A stretch of DNA of 64,000 nt from positions 248,001 to 312,000 of the forward strand of contig NZ_ADVZ01000002.1 in NCBI RefSeq assembly GCF_000178995.1, read 5' to 3'. This document shows positions 8,511-17,129 of this stretch, in pieces. The stretch is from Afipia sp. 1NLS2 (GTDB taxonomy: Bacteria > Pseudomonadota > Alphaproteobacteria > Rhizobiales > Xanthobacteraceae). Numbering within the stretch: position 1 is the first letter of the stretch; each line of letters opens with the position of its first letter. The notes beneath the pieces are model-generated. The model was not told the DNA's origin and ran no database searches. It worked only from the letters and a program-made list of their open reading frames with translations. The position numbers and the translations under genes are program-made.

Positions 8511-8766
8511 GGTGACAGCCTCCGAAATCAATTCCGATAAAGGTCCATCATGTTCCTGATATTTACAAACGCAAGACAGAAAATGCGTTGAGAGTTCCTA
8601 ACGCCGCTTTTTTAAACTTGAGATGTTGTGCGGTGCACTTCACTGTCCAAAGGTCTCGTTGCGCGGCACGGAAGGTTCGCTGCATATTCGGCGAGGGCAG
8701 GTGGCGCTTAGGCAGATAAGGCAAATAATGCCGATGCTTATTGCAATGCGAAGGCGGGGATTCTGA

Positions 8767-9519
8767 TTGTCGGACTACATCCTTGAAACACACGGGCTGA
8801 CCAAGGAGTTCGCAGGTTTTTCCGCGGTCAGCGACGTCAATCTGCAGGTTCGGCGCCATACCATTCACGCGCTGATCGGGCCCAATGGCGCGGGCAAGAC
8901 CACCTGTTTCAACCTGCTCACCAAATTCCTCCGTCCCTCGAAGGGGACAATTATCTATAATGGCGAGGACATCACCGAGATGAAGCCCGCCGATGTGGCG
9001 CGGCTCGGCCTTGTACGCTCCTTCCAGATTTCGGCGGTGTTTCCCAACCTGACGGCGCTGGAGAATGTGCGCGTGGCCCTGCAGCGCGAACACGGCGAGT
9101 CGTTCGATTTCTGGCGGTCGAAATCGGTCCTCAACCGTTTCAACGAGCGGGCGAGGGCGCTGCTGGACGACGTGGGGCTGTCGGCCTTCGCCGATATCCG
9201 TGCGGCTGAAATGCCCTATGGGCGCAAGCGCGCGCTGGAGATCGCAACGACGCTCGCGCTCGAGCCGGAACTGATGCTGCTGGACGAGCCGATGGCCGGC
9301 ATGGGCCATGAGGATATCGACAAGATCGCCACGCTCATCAAGCGCATCGCCGCCGACCATACCATCCTGATGGTCGAGCATAACCTCAATGTGGTGTCGA
9401 ACTTGTCGGACAAGATCACTGTGCTGACGCGCGGCCAGATATTGGCCGAGGGCGATTACGCGACCCTGACCCAGGACGAGCGTGTGCGGGAAGCCTATCT
9501 GGGGGCCGGGCATGCCTGA
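8767..9519 (+). CDS. livG: Branched-chain amino acid type ABC transporter, ATP-binding protein LivG
   Basis: This 250-residue ATPase is the first gene of a four-gene transporter operon. Walker A is GPNGAGKTTCFNLL (residues about 38-51), Walker B LMLLDEPMAGMG, and the signature motif is the degenerate MPYGRKRALEIA, common in LivG-like proteins. The start is a TTG directly after an in-frame stop, so no longer product is possible; a GGCGGGGA ribosome binding site supports it. livF starts 8 bases before its stop. No periplasmic binding protein gene adjoins, so the substrate (branched-chain amino acid, urea, amide or other) stays open. Confidence 0.93.
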   Translation: MSDYILETHGLTKEFAGFSAVSDVNLQVRRHTIHALIGPNGAGKTTCFNLLTKFLRPSKGTIIYNGEDITEMKPADVARLGLVRSFQISAVFPNLTALENVRVALQREHGESFDFWRSKSVLNRFNERARALLDDVGLSAFADIRAAEMPYGRKRALEIATTLALEPELMLLDEPMAGMGHEDIDKIATLIKRIAADHTILMVEHNLNVVSNLSDKITVLTRGQILAEGDYATLTQDERVREAYLGAGHA

Positions 9520-10228
9520 GGCAGCAACGGCGCCCGTGCTCGACGTCAAGGGACTGCAAGCCTGGTACGGCGAGTCTCACATTCTTCACGGCATGGATTT
9601 TCACGTCCGGCCCGGCGAGGTGGTGACGCTGCTCGGCCGCAATGGTGCTGGCAAATCCACCACGCTGAAATCGATCATGGGCATCATCGGCAAGCGCCGG
9701 GGCTCGGTGATGTTCGAGGGCAAGGAAACAATCAACCTGACCTCGGACAAGATCGCGCGCCTCGGCGTCGCGTTCTGTCCCGAGGAGCGCGGGATTTTCT
9801 CCAGCCTCGACGTGAAGGAAAACCTGCTGCTGCCGCCGCAGATACGTCCGGGCGGCATGCCGGTGGAGCGGATCTTCGACCTGTTTCCGAATCTGAAAGA
9901 GCGGCTCACCAGCCAGGGCACCAAGCTGTCCGGCGGCGAGCAGCAGATGCTGGCGATCGCACGCATCCTGCGCACCGGCGCGCGCTTCCTGATGCTGGAT
10001 GAGCCGACGGAAGGACTGGCCCCGGTCATCATCCAGCAGATCGGCCGCACCATCTCGCGGCTGAAGGCGGAAGGCTTCACCATTCTTCTGGTCGAGCAGA
10101 ATTTCCGGTTCGCGGCGGATATCGCGGATCGTTTCTACGTCGTCGAGCACGGGCAGGTGATCGACACCTTCGCGAGCGGCGAGCTGGAAGCCAATATGCA
10201 GAAACTTCACCAATATCTCGGCGTGTGA
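9512..10228 (+). CDS. livF: Branched-chain amino acid type ABC transporter, ATP-binding protein LivF
   Basis: This second ATPase of the transporter has 238 residues from the ATG at 9512. It has Walker A GRNGAGKSTTLKSI, the full signature LSGGEQQMLAIAR, and Walker B FLMLDEPTEGLAP, the last typical of LivF. It starts inside the end of livG (8-base overlap) and its stop overlaps the GTG of livH by 4 bases, so all are translationally coupled. A GTG ten codons upstream is in frame, but the family N-terminus and the GGGGGCCGGG upstream favour 9512. Confidence 0.93.
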   Translation: MPEAATAPVLDVKGLQAWYGESHILHGMDFHVRPGEVVTLLGRNGAGKSTTLKSIMGIIGKRRGSVMFEGKETINLTSDKIARLGVAFCPEERGIFSSLDVKENLLLPPQIRPGGMPVERIFDLFPNLKERLTSQGTKLSGGEQQMLAIARILRTGARFLMLDEPTEGLAPVIIQQIGRTISRLKAEGFTILLVEQNFRFAADIADRFYVVEHGQVIDTFASGELEANMQKLHQYLGV

Positions 10229-11094
10229 CGATGCAGGCGCTTTACGGACAGCTTCTTGTCGGACTGATCAACGGCTCGTTCTACGCGCTGCTCAGTCTTG
10301 GCCTTGCCGTCATCTTCGGCATGCTCGAAATCATCAATTTCGCCCACGGCGCGCTCTACATGATGGGCGCGTTCACCGCGTATTTCCTGCTGCATTATTT
10401 CGGCCTGAATTACTGGTGGGCGCTGTTGTTCGCGCCGCTGATCGTGGGCGCGTTCGGCATGTTGCTGGAGCGTACGCTGCTGCGCTGGCTGCAGGGCCTC
10501 GATCCGCTCTACGGCCTGCTGCTGACCTTCGGCCTTGCGCTGGTGATCCAGGGCATCTTCCAGAACTATTTCGGCTCCTCCGGCATGCCCTATGCGATGC
10601 CGGCCGAACTGCGCGGCGGCGTCAATCTCGGCTTCATGTATCTGCCGATCTATCGCGGCTGGGTCGTCGTCGTGTCGCTGATCGTGTGTCTGGCGACATG
10701 GTTCCTGATCGAACGGACGCGGCTAGGTGCTTACCTGCGCGCCGCGAGCGAGAACCCGACGCTGGTTCGCGCCTTCGGCATCAACGTGCCGCTGATGATC
10801 ACGCTGACCTACGGGCTTGGCGTCGGCCTCGCGGCGCTGGCCGGTGTGCTGTCGGCGCCGATCAATCAGGTCGGACCGCTGATGGGAGCGGACCTCATCA
10901 TCGTGGTGTTCGCGGTGGTGGTGATCGGCGGCATGGGCTCGATCATGGGTTCGGTCATCACCGGCTTTTCCCTTGGAGTGATCGAGGGACTGACCAAATA
11001 TTTTTACCCGGAAGCATCCAACACCGTGGTCTTCGTGTTGATGGTGCTGGTGTTGCTGGTAAAGCCGACAGGGCTGACGGGACGGGCGAACTGA
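10225..11094 (+). CDS. livH: Branched-chain amino acid type ABC transporter, permease LivH
   Basis: This inner-membrane permease has 289 residues and about eight predicted hydrophobic segments. Family features are GLINGSFYALLSLGLAVIFG, the INFAHGALYMMGAF motif and the cytosolic coupling region RTRLGAYLRAASENPTLVRA with the EAA-like sequence. The start is a GTG overlapping the livF stop (GTGA); an ATG two codons later is possible. One base separates its stop from livM. It pairs with LivM to form the channel. Confidence 0.93.
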   Translation: MTMQALYGQLLVGLINGSFYALLSLGLAVIFGMLEIINFAHGALYMMGAFTAYFLLHYFGLNYWWALLFAPLIVGAFGMLLERTLLRWLQGLDPLYGLLLTFGLALVIQGIFQNYFGSSGMPYAMPAELRGGVNLGFMYLPIYRGWVVVVSLIVCLATWFLIERTRLGAYLRAASENPTLVRAFGINVPLMITLTYGLGVGLAALAGVLSAPINQVGPLMGADLIIVVFAVVVIGGMGSIMGSVITGFSLGVIEGLTKYFYPEASNTVVFVLMVLVLLVKPTGLTGRAN

Positions 11095-11095
11095 C

Positions 11096-12064
11096 ATGGC
11101 GACCATCACCGAAAACGCGACCCCCACCAAGAACCGCTCGATGGCGGACGAGATCGTCGGCTTCATCGTCATGGCGGTGCTGCTGGCCGCCGTGCCGCTG
11201 ACCGGCATCTACCCTTACTTCGTGATGCAGGCGCTGTGCTTTTCGCTGTTCGCCTGCGCCTTCAACCTGCTGATCGGCTATAGCGGCCTGTTGTCGTTCG
11301 GCCATTCGATGTTCCTCGGCACCGCGGGCTATTTCACGGCCTATTCGCTGAAGTCGTGGGGCGTGCCGCCGGTCGCCGGCATCCTGATCGGCGTGTTCGC
11401 GGCCGCTGTCTTGAGCGTCATCACCGGCGCCATCGCGATCCGGCGGCAGGGCATCTACTTCGCCATGATTACGCTGGCGCTGTCGCAATTGATGTTCTTC
11501 ATCTATCTGCGCGCGCCGTTCACTGGCGGCGAGGATGGCATTCAGGGCATTCCGCAGGGCACGCTGTTCGGGATCTTCGATCTCTCGCACACCAACACGC
11601 TTTATTATTTCATCCTCAGCGTGTTCCTGCTGGCGTTCCTCCTGATCCACCGCATCGTCAACTCGCCCTTCGGCGAGGTGCTGAAGTCGATCCGCGAGAA
11701 CGAGCCGCGCGCGATTTCGCTCGGCTACAAGGTCGATCAATACAAGCTGATGGCGTTCATCCTGTCGGGCACGCTGGCGGGTCTTGCGGGATCGCTGAAG
11801 ATGTTCGTGACCCAGAATGCTTCGCTCACCGACGTGCACTGGACGATGTCGGGCGAGGTCGTGCTGATGACGCTGGTCGGCGGCCTCGGCACGTCCTTCG
11901 GCCCCATCGTCGGTGCCTTCATCATCGTCGCGATGCAGCAGTATCTCGCATCATTCGGCCAATGGGTGATGGTGATGCAGGGCGCGGTATTCATCGTCTG
12001 CGTGCTGACCTTCCGCCGCGGCATCGTCGGCGAGATCGCGCACTACTTCAAGCGCTCGCTGTGA
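11096..12064 (+). CDS. livM: Branched-chain amino acid type ABC transporter, permease LivM
   Basis: This second permease of the transporter has 322 residues, with a longer N-terminus before the first hydrophobic segment near residue 20. Seen in it are LLIGYSGLLSFGHSMFLGTA (LivM hallmark), RRQGIYFAMITLALSQL and the coupling region FGEVLKSIRENEPRAISLGY. It ends 3 bases before the convergent gdx gene, so the two transcripts must share or overlap their 3' ends. It is the last gene of the operon. Confidence 0.93.
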   Translation: MATITENATPTKNRSMADEIVGFIVMAVLLAAVPLTGIYPYFVMQALCFSLFACAFNLLIGYSGLLSFGHSMFLGTAGYFTAYSLKSWGVPPVAGILIGVFAAAVLSVITGAIAIRRQGIYFAMITLALSQLMFFIYLRAPFTGGEDGIQGIPQGTLFGIFDLSHTNTLYYFILSVFLLAFLLIHRIVNSPFGEVLKSIRENEPRAISLGYKVDQYKLMAFILSGTLAGLAGSLKMFVTQNASLTDVHWTMSGEVVLMTLVGGLGTSFGPIVGAFIIVAMQQYLASFGQWVMVMQGAVFIVCVLTFRRGIVGEIAHYFKRSL

Positions 12065-12067
12065 ACC

Positions 12068-12382
12068 TCACGTCGCGAGTTTCAACCCGACGATCCCGGC
12101 GATAATCAGCCCGATGCAGGCGAGCCGCCCGGCCGTCGCCGGATCGCCGAACAGCACGATGCCGAGGATCGCGGTGCCGACCGCGCCGATGCCGGTCCAG
12201 ACCGCGTAGCCGGTTCCGACCGGCAGCGTTTTCAGCGCGATCGCGAGCAGGATGACGCTGATCGTCATCGCGGCGAGCGTCAGGACCGAGGGCACCAGCC
12301 GGGTGAAACCCTCGGTATATTTGAGCCCGATAGCCCAGCAGATTTCCATCAACCCGGCGAAAAACAGGATGACCCACGCCAT
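12068..12382 (-). CDS. gdx: Guanidinium exporter, small multidrug resistance family (Gdx/SugE)
   Basis: This four-helix SMR-family membrane protein of 104 residues has the family glutamate in helix 1 ([17 protein letters not shown]), the SugE/Gdx signature [16 protein letters not shown], and a closing [13 protein letters not shown], nearly matching E. coli SugE/Gdx over its length. That subgroup exports guanidinium in exchange for protons rather than quaternary ammonium drugs. I chose the ATG at 12382, with AAGGAG about 8 bases upstream; an in-frame start five codons further would place translation into the ribosome binding site. A two-hairpin guanidine-II riboswitch sits immediately upstream, which independently supports the substrate. 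Confidence 0.95.
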   Translation of the reverse strand: MAWVILFFAGLMEICWAIGLKYTEGFTRLVPSVLTLAAMTISVILLAIALKTLPVGTGYAVWTGIGAVGTAILGIVLFGDPATAGRLACIGLIIAGIVGLKLAT

Positions 12383-12400
12383 GAAGCGCTCCTTCAACGG

Positions 12401-12478
12401 GCAGGGTCGTCCCCGCGAAAATGATGGGATTTAACGGGCGCGCGAGTTCCGCAAGCCGCGAAGCGGGGTCGTCCCCGC
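12401..12478 (-). promoter_or_regulatory. Guanidine-II (mini-ykkC) riboswitch upstream of gdx
   Basis: Read on the minus strand, two hairpins carry the ACGA tetraloop diagnostic of mini-ykkC: GCGGGGACGACCCCGC (12463-12478) and GCGGGGACGACCCTGC (12401-12416), about 46 bases apart. The second hairpin lies just before the AAGGAG ribosome binding site of gdx, with the start at 12382. The class binds guanidinium with both loops, which then pair, exposing the ribosome binding site. The stem-loop sequences match the class consensus and the neighbouring gene is a known target type. Confidence 0.92.
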
Positions 12479-12572
12479 CAAAGAGCTATTTAGGGAAACA
12501 AGGGCGGTTTCCGCAAGGGCAGGACGAGGCGGAAGGGCGGTTTCCCTTGATCCTGAAGCGTTTCCCTGCCAC

Positions 12573-14207
12573 ATGCTCGCGATCATGACCGACACTGTAA
12601 TTGCCGCCGATTCTGCGTCTCCGCTTGCCCATGAAGTCGAGCGCAGGCGCACCTTCGCGATCATTTCCCACCCCGACGCGGGCAAGACCACGCTGACCGA
12701 AAAGCTCCTGCTGTTCGGCGGGGCGATCAATCTCGCCGGGCAGGTCAAGGCCAAGGGCGAGCGGCGCTCGACGCGCTCGGACTGGATGAAGATCGAGCGC
12801 GACCGCGGCATTTCCGTCGTCACCTCGGTGATGACGTTCGAGTTCGACAACCTCGTTTTCAACCTGCTCGATACGCCGGGCCACGAAGACTTCTCCGAGG
12901 ACACCTATCGCACGCTCACCGCAGTCGATTCCGCCGTGATGGTGATCGACGCCGCCAAGGGCATTGAGGATCGCACCCGGAAGCTGTTCGAGGTCTGCCG
13001 CCTCCGCGATATTCCGATCATCACCTTCATCAATAAAATGGATCGTGAAAGCCGCGATCCGTTCGATTTGATGGACGAGATCGAGAAGACGCTTGCGCTC
13101 GACACCACACCGATGACCTGGCCGGTAGGACGGGGCCGCGACTTCCTCGGCACCTACGACATCGCGACCGGCGGCGTGCGCCTTCTCGAAGGCGGCGGCG
13201 CCAAGACCGGGCAGGCCGAGCAGATCGAGATCAAGGAGTTGGCGGGCCGTAATCCCAATCTCGATGCGAACGCGATCAGCGAAGAACTCGCGCTGGTGTC
13301 GGAGGCCTGCAAGCCGTTCGATCTGGAGTCGTTCCGCGAGGGGCATCTCACGCCGGTGTTCTTCGGCTCGGCATTGCGCAATTTCGGCGTCGGTGACTTG
13401 CTCGAAGGGCTCGGGCGCTATGCGCCGCCGCCGCGCGCGCAGGACTCCAGCACGCGCAAAGTCGAGGCTTCCGAGCCGAAGATGAGCGCGTTTGTCTTCA
13501 AGATTCAGGCGAACATGGACCCGAACCATCGCGATCGCATTGCGTTCGCGCGGCTGTGCTCGGGCAAGCTGACGCGTGGCATGAAGTCGAAACTGGTGCG
13601 CACCGGCAAGAACATGACGCTGTCCGCGCCGCAGTTCTTCTTTGCGCAGGATCGCGCCATTGCCGACGAGGCGTTCGCGGGCGATGTGGTCGGAATCCCG
13701 AACCACGGCACGCTCAGAATTGGTGACACGCTGACGGAGGGCGAGGACATCCAGTTCGTCGGTGTGCCGTCATTCGCGCCGGAAATCCTCCGCCGCGTGC
13801 GGCTCGGCGACGCCATGAAGGCCAAGAAGCTGAAGGAAGCCCTGCAGCAGATGTCGGAGGAGGGCGTCGTGCAGGTGTTCCGCCCGCGCGACGGCTCGCC
13901 CGCGATGGTCGGCGTCGTCGGCCAGTTGCAGCTCGACGTGCTGAAGGCGCGGCTGGACGCGGAATATTCGCTGCCGGTCGATTTCGAGATCAGCGAATTC
14001 CAGTTGGCGCGCTGGTTCACGGCGGAAGACCGCAAGACGTTCGACACGTTCGTCAACGCCAACGGCTCCAGCATCGCCGAAGATGTCGATGGCGATCTGG
14101 TGTATCTCGCCAAGAATGAATTCTATCTCGGCTACACCCGCGAGCGCTCGCCGGGCATCACCTTCACGAGTATCAAGGACGTGAAGAAGGCGGGCAAGGG
14201 CGAGTAA
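12573..14207 (+). CDS. prfC: Peptide chain release factor 3
   Basis: RF3 is the GTPase that recycles release factors RF1/RF2 from the ribosome. The 544-residue product has the translation-factor GTPase domain: HPDAGKTTLTEKLLLFGGAI (G1, about residue 34), SDWMKIERDRGISVVTS (switch region), DTPGHEDFSEDTYR (G3) and INKMDRESRDP (G4), followed by domain 2 and an RF3-type C-terminal domain. The ATG at 12573 is taken; an ATG four codons later (12585) is equally possible, since neither has a clear ribosome binding site. It is divergent from gdx. Confidence 0.96.
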   Translation: MLAIMTDTVIAADSASPLAHEVERRRTFAIISHPDAGKTTLTEKLLLFGGAINLAGQVKAKGERRSTRSDWMKIERDRGISVVTSVMTFEFDNLVFNLLDTPGHEDFSEDTYRTLTAVDSAVMVIDAAKGIEDRTRKLFEVCRLRDIPIITFINKMDRESRDPFDLMDEIEKTLALDTTPMTWPVGRGRDFLGTYDIATGGVRLLEGGGAKTGQAEQIEIKELAGRNPNLDANAISEELALVSEACKPFDLESFREGHLTPVFFGSALRNFGVGDLLEGLGRYAPPPRAQDSSTRKVEASEPKMSAFVFKIQANMDPNHRDRIAFARLCSGKLTRGMKSKLVRTGKNMTLSAPQFFFAQDRAIADEAFAGDVVGIPNHGTLRIGDTLTEGEDIQFVGVPSFAPEILRRVRLGDAMKAKKLKEALQQMSEEGVVQVFRPRDGSPAMVGVVGQLQLDVLKARLDAEYSLPVDFEISEFQLARWFTAEDRKTFDTFVNANGSSIAEDVDGDLVYLAKNEFYLGYTRERSPGITFTSIKDVKKAGKGE

Positions 14208-14287
14208 ACCGTATCAAACTGAGATACGCCGCATGCCGGTGATGTGAAGGCGCATGCTTCTGGCGCATTGCGCGCTGCACCATAAAA

Positions 14288-14911
14288 ATGCTACCCGAGC
14301 CCATCGATCTGATGGGCGGTGCTCTCATGGGTTTTGCACTTCTGATTTTGGGGCTGGCGCTTGTTCTGGGCGTCCATGTGCTGACGACACGCCGTGATCT
14401 GCGTGCCTCGCTGGTCGCGCGGCTGGGCGAGGGCGGCTACAAGGTCGCTTTCAGCGTGGTTGCGATTGTCGGCATCGCGCTTGCGGCCAAGGGCTTCAGC
14501 GTCTATCGCGCCACCGAATGGATCGATATCTGGCATCCGCCCAAGGCGATGCGCCATCTGACGCTGGCGCTGATGCTGCCTGCCGTCATTCTGGTTGTCG
14601 CGTCCTACATTCGCGGGCGCATTTTCGCGAAGCTGAAGCATCCGATGCTGGCCGGCGTGAAGTTGTGGGCGTTGGCGCATCTTCTGGCGAACGGCGATCT
14701 CGGTTCGATCATCCTGTTCGGCTCCGTGCTGGCATGGGCCGTCTATGACCGCATTTCGCTGAAGCATCGCGCCGATGCCGGCGCACCGCCGATTCCGGTG
14801 GGCGGCATTGGTAATGATCTGATCGCGGTCGCGGTCGGGGTCGTGGCCTATCTCGCCCTCGCATTGGCCTTCCACCCGCTGGTGATCGGCGTTCCTGTCG
14901 TCGGAGTCTGA
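14288..14911 (+). CDS. NnrU family integral membrane protein
   Basis: This 207-residue membrane protein has about six predicted hydrophobic segments. It resembles the NnrU family ([19 protein letters not shown] near the start, [39 protein letters not shown] with the conserved histidine/asparagine). NnrU was first linked to nitric oxide metabolism in rhizobia and Rhodobacter and is related to NnrS-type and haem-binding membrane proteins, but its biochemical role is not settled. Two ATGs (14312, 14327) could also serve as starts. panB follows after 2 bases, but the pairing looks incidental. Confidence 0.85.
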   Translation: MLPEPIDLMGGALMGFALLILGLALVLGVHVLTTRRDLRASLVARLGEGGYKVAFSVVAIVGIALAAKGFSVYRATEWIDIWHPPKAMRHLTLALMLPAVILVVASYIRGRIFAKLKHPMLAGVKLWALAHLLANGDLGSIILFGSVLAWAVYDRISLKHRADAGAPPIPVGGIGNDLIAVAVGVVAYLALALAFHPLVIGVPVVGV

Positions 14912-14913
14912 CC

Positions 14914-15744
14914 ATGTCCATTCAAAACGCAGCCAAGCGCAAAACCGCGCCTGAGATTTTCGCGCGCAAGGGCGGCGAGCCGATCGTGATGCTGACCTCG
15001 TATCACGCGCACACAGCGGCATTGGTCGACAAATATTGCGACATCATTCTGGTCGGTGATTCCCTCGGCAACGTGATGCACGGTTTCGAGACGACCGTGC
15101 CGGTCACGCTCGAGATGATGATCCTGCAAGGCCATGCGGTGATGCGCGGCTCGAAGCAGGCGATGGTCGTGGTCGACATGCCGTTCGGCTCCTATGAGGC
15201 CTCAAAAGAGCAGGCGTTTCACTCCGCCGCGCGCGTACTGAAGGAAACCGGCTGCGGCGGCATCAAGGTCGAAGGCGGGGTGCGGATGGCGGAGACCATC
15301 GCGTTTCTCGTCGAGCGCGGCATTCCGGTGATGGGCCACGTCGGCCTCACGCCGCAGTCGATCAACACGCTTGGTTCGTTCCGGGCGCGCGGCCGCGATG
15401 AAGCGGACTCGGCGATGATCCTGGAAGACGCCAAGGCGGTGTCGGAGGCGGGCGCGTTCTCGATCGTGGTCGAGGCGGTGGCCGAACCATTGGGGCGCAA
15501 GATCACCGAGAGCGTCGCGTCACCGACCATCGGCATCGGCGCGAGCGTCGCCTGCGACGGGCAGGTGCTGGTGCTGGAAGACATGCTCGGCCTGTCGCCC
15601 TGGGCGCCGAAGTTCGTCAAACGCTATGGCGACCTCGGGCCGGGCATCGAGAAGGCGATTCAGGACTACGCCAGCGAGGTGCGGTCGCGCGCGTTTCCGG
15701 GCCCTGAGCATGTTTACAACCTGAAGCCGAAAACCGCGAAATAG
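14914..15744 (+). CDS. panB: 3-methyl-2-oxobutanoate hydroxymethyltransferase
   Basis: PanB adds a hydroxymethyl group from methylene-tetrahydrofolate to 2-oxoisovalerate, giving ketopantoate for pantothenate and coenzyme A synthesis. The 276-residue protein is a TIM barrel with family sequences [32 protein letters not shown] (metal and substrate binding), [17 protein letters not shown], and the catalytic glutamate in [12 protein letters not shown]. Length and motifs are normal. It begins 2 bases after the NnrU gene. Confidence 0.97.
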   Translation: MSIQNAAKRKTAPEIFARKGGEPIVMLTSYHAHTAALVDKYCDIILVGDSLGNVMHGFETTVPVTLEMMILQGHAVMRGSKQAMVVVDMPFGSYEASKEQAFHSAARVLKETGCGGIKVEGGVRMAETIAFLVERGIPVMGHVGLTPQSINTLGSFRARGRDEADSAMILEDAKAVSEAGAFSIVVEAVAEPLGRKITESVASPTIGIGASVACDGQVLVLEDMLGLSPWAPKFVKRYGDLGPGIEKAIQDYASEVRSRAFPGPEHVYNLKPKTAK

Positions 15745-15906
15745 CCATGATCTAGCCCTGATCGGGTTTTGGGGCCACGGGTGGCGGTTAACGCTTTGAT
15801 CCGCCTCGCTTTGCCTTGTGGCTGCCACAGCGTTACTGTATCGGCTTGCATCATCGCAGGGGAATGGTGCGCCAGCGCGCCGCGACGATCGGTGGGGTTT
15901 TATTAA

Positions 15907-16551
15907 GTGTCTGAATTATTTAGCGAAATCGATGAGGATTTGCGCCGCGAGCAGCTTAAGAAGCTGTGGGACCGCTATTCGCTGCATTTCATCGTGCTCA
16001 TCGTCCTGATCGTCGGCGGTGTCGGCGGTTGGCGCGCCTACCAGTATTTCGAGAATCAGAAGGCGGAAGCCGCTGGAAAGGCCTTTGAGGCTGCGGTGGC
16101 GTTGACCGATCCGGCCCAGGCGCAGGCGGCTTTCGACAAGATCGCGAGCAGCAACGCGCAGGGTTACAGCACGCTGGCGCGGCTTCATGCGGCGGCTGAA
16201 GCAGCCAAGCAGGATTCGCAGAAGGGCATTGCCGCGTTCGACGCGGTCGCCAATGACGGCAAGGTCGAAGCGCCGATCCGCGAGATCGCCCGTTTGCGCG
16301 CGGCGAGTCTGCTGCTCGACACCGCGCCTTACGCCGACATCGAGAAGCGGTTGTCGGACGATGCATCCGGCACTCACACGTTCCGCCATTCCGCGCGCGA
16401 ATTGCTGGCACTGTCGGCCTGGCGGGCGAAGAACAACGACGCGGCGCGCAAGTGGCTCGACATGATCGGCGATGACCCGCAAAGCCCCGCAACGCTGCGT
16501 AGGCGTGCGGAAGCGTTGCTTGCGCTGTTGCCTCCGGCCGCGAAAAGTTAA
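15907..16551 (+). CDS. YfgM-like membrane-anchored TPR protein
   Basis: This 214-residue inner-membrane protein has a short cytosolic N-terminus (SELFSEIDEDLRREQLKKLW), one transmembrane segment (HFIVLIVLIVGGVGG, about residues 27-42) and a periplasmic helical TPR-like region (TPR_21 type). In E. coli YfgM partners the SecYEG/PpiD translocon and sits just before bamB and der. Here der follows after a single unknown lipoprotein gene, so the synteny partly holds. The start is a GTG at 15907; no ATG is available in frame nearby. Confidence 0.85.
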   Translation: MSELFSEIDEDLRREQLKKLWDRYSLHFIVLIVLIVGGVGGWRAYQYFENQKAEAAGKAFEAAVALTDPAQAQAAFDKIASSNAQGYSTLARLHAAAEAAKQDSQKGIAAFDAVANDGKVEAPIREIARLRAASLLLDTAPYADIEKRLSDDASGTHTFRHSARELLALSAWRAKNNDAARKWLDMIGDDPQSPATLRRRAEALLALLPPAAKS

Positions 16552-16555
16552 GCCG

Positions 16556-17074
16556 ATGCTGGTCCGATTTCCCAGACGCCATCTATCCCGTGCATTCACC
16601 GGCGCTATTCTGGTGAGTATTGCCAGCGTTCTGTCGGGTTGCGGAGGCGCGGCAAACAGCTTCGATCCGACCGACATGTTGAGCTTCCTCGACACCAAGA
16701 AGCCGCTACCCGGAACACGTCATCCGGTATTCCCGGAAGGCGTGCCGGGCGTCGAGCAGGGCGTGCCGAAGGAGCTTTACAAGGGCGCGCAGCAGAACGA
16801 TCTCACGGCGACAGACCCTGCTACGCCGGGGGCCCCGTCTGCAGCAGGTCAGGCAAACGCAGCTCCGGCTGCCGCCGCAGCACCGCCGCCTGAAGAGAAA
16901 CCGAAGAAGCGGGTACGCACCGCCAAGCGCAAGAGCATTACGGCGCCGCCGCCGGACGAAGCACCAGCAGCGGCCCCTTCACAACAGCAGCAGCAACCGG
17001 CTGCCCCCCAGCCTCAGCAGCAGCAATTGTCGCCATTCCCGGCGCCGTTGCCGAGCGGCAGCTTCTCGCATTAA
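16556..17074 (+). CDS. Proline/glutamine-rich lipoprotein of unknown function
   Basis: This predicted lipoprotein of 172 residues has hydrophobic residues 14-27 followed by the lipobox VLSGCGG (cysteine about residue 29). A conserved-looking segment follows (NSFDPTDMLSFLDTKKPLPG, then RHPVFPEGVPGVEQGVPKEL), after which the chain becomes low complexity: Ala/Pro, then Gln runs. It occupies the place between yfgM-like and der where bamB is found in many proteobacteria, but has no PQQ beta-propeller repeats, so it is not BamB. The ATG at 16556 is 4 bases after the previous stop, suggesting translational coupling. Role unknown. Confidence 0.8.
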   Translation: MLVRFPRRHLSRAFTGAILVSIASVLSGCGGAANSFDPTDMLSFLDTKKPLPGTRHPVFPEGVPGVEQGVPKELYKGAQQNDLTATDPATPGAPSAAGQANAAPAAAAAPPPEEKPKKRVRTAKRKSITAPPPDEAPAAAPSQQQQQPAAPQPQQQQLSPFPAPLPSGSFSH

Positions 17075-17129
17075 ATCCGCGTCGCGCGGCACTTGCATAT
17101 GACCGCGTAAAGGGCGGACGGGATCGATC

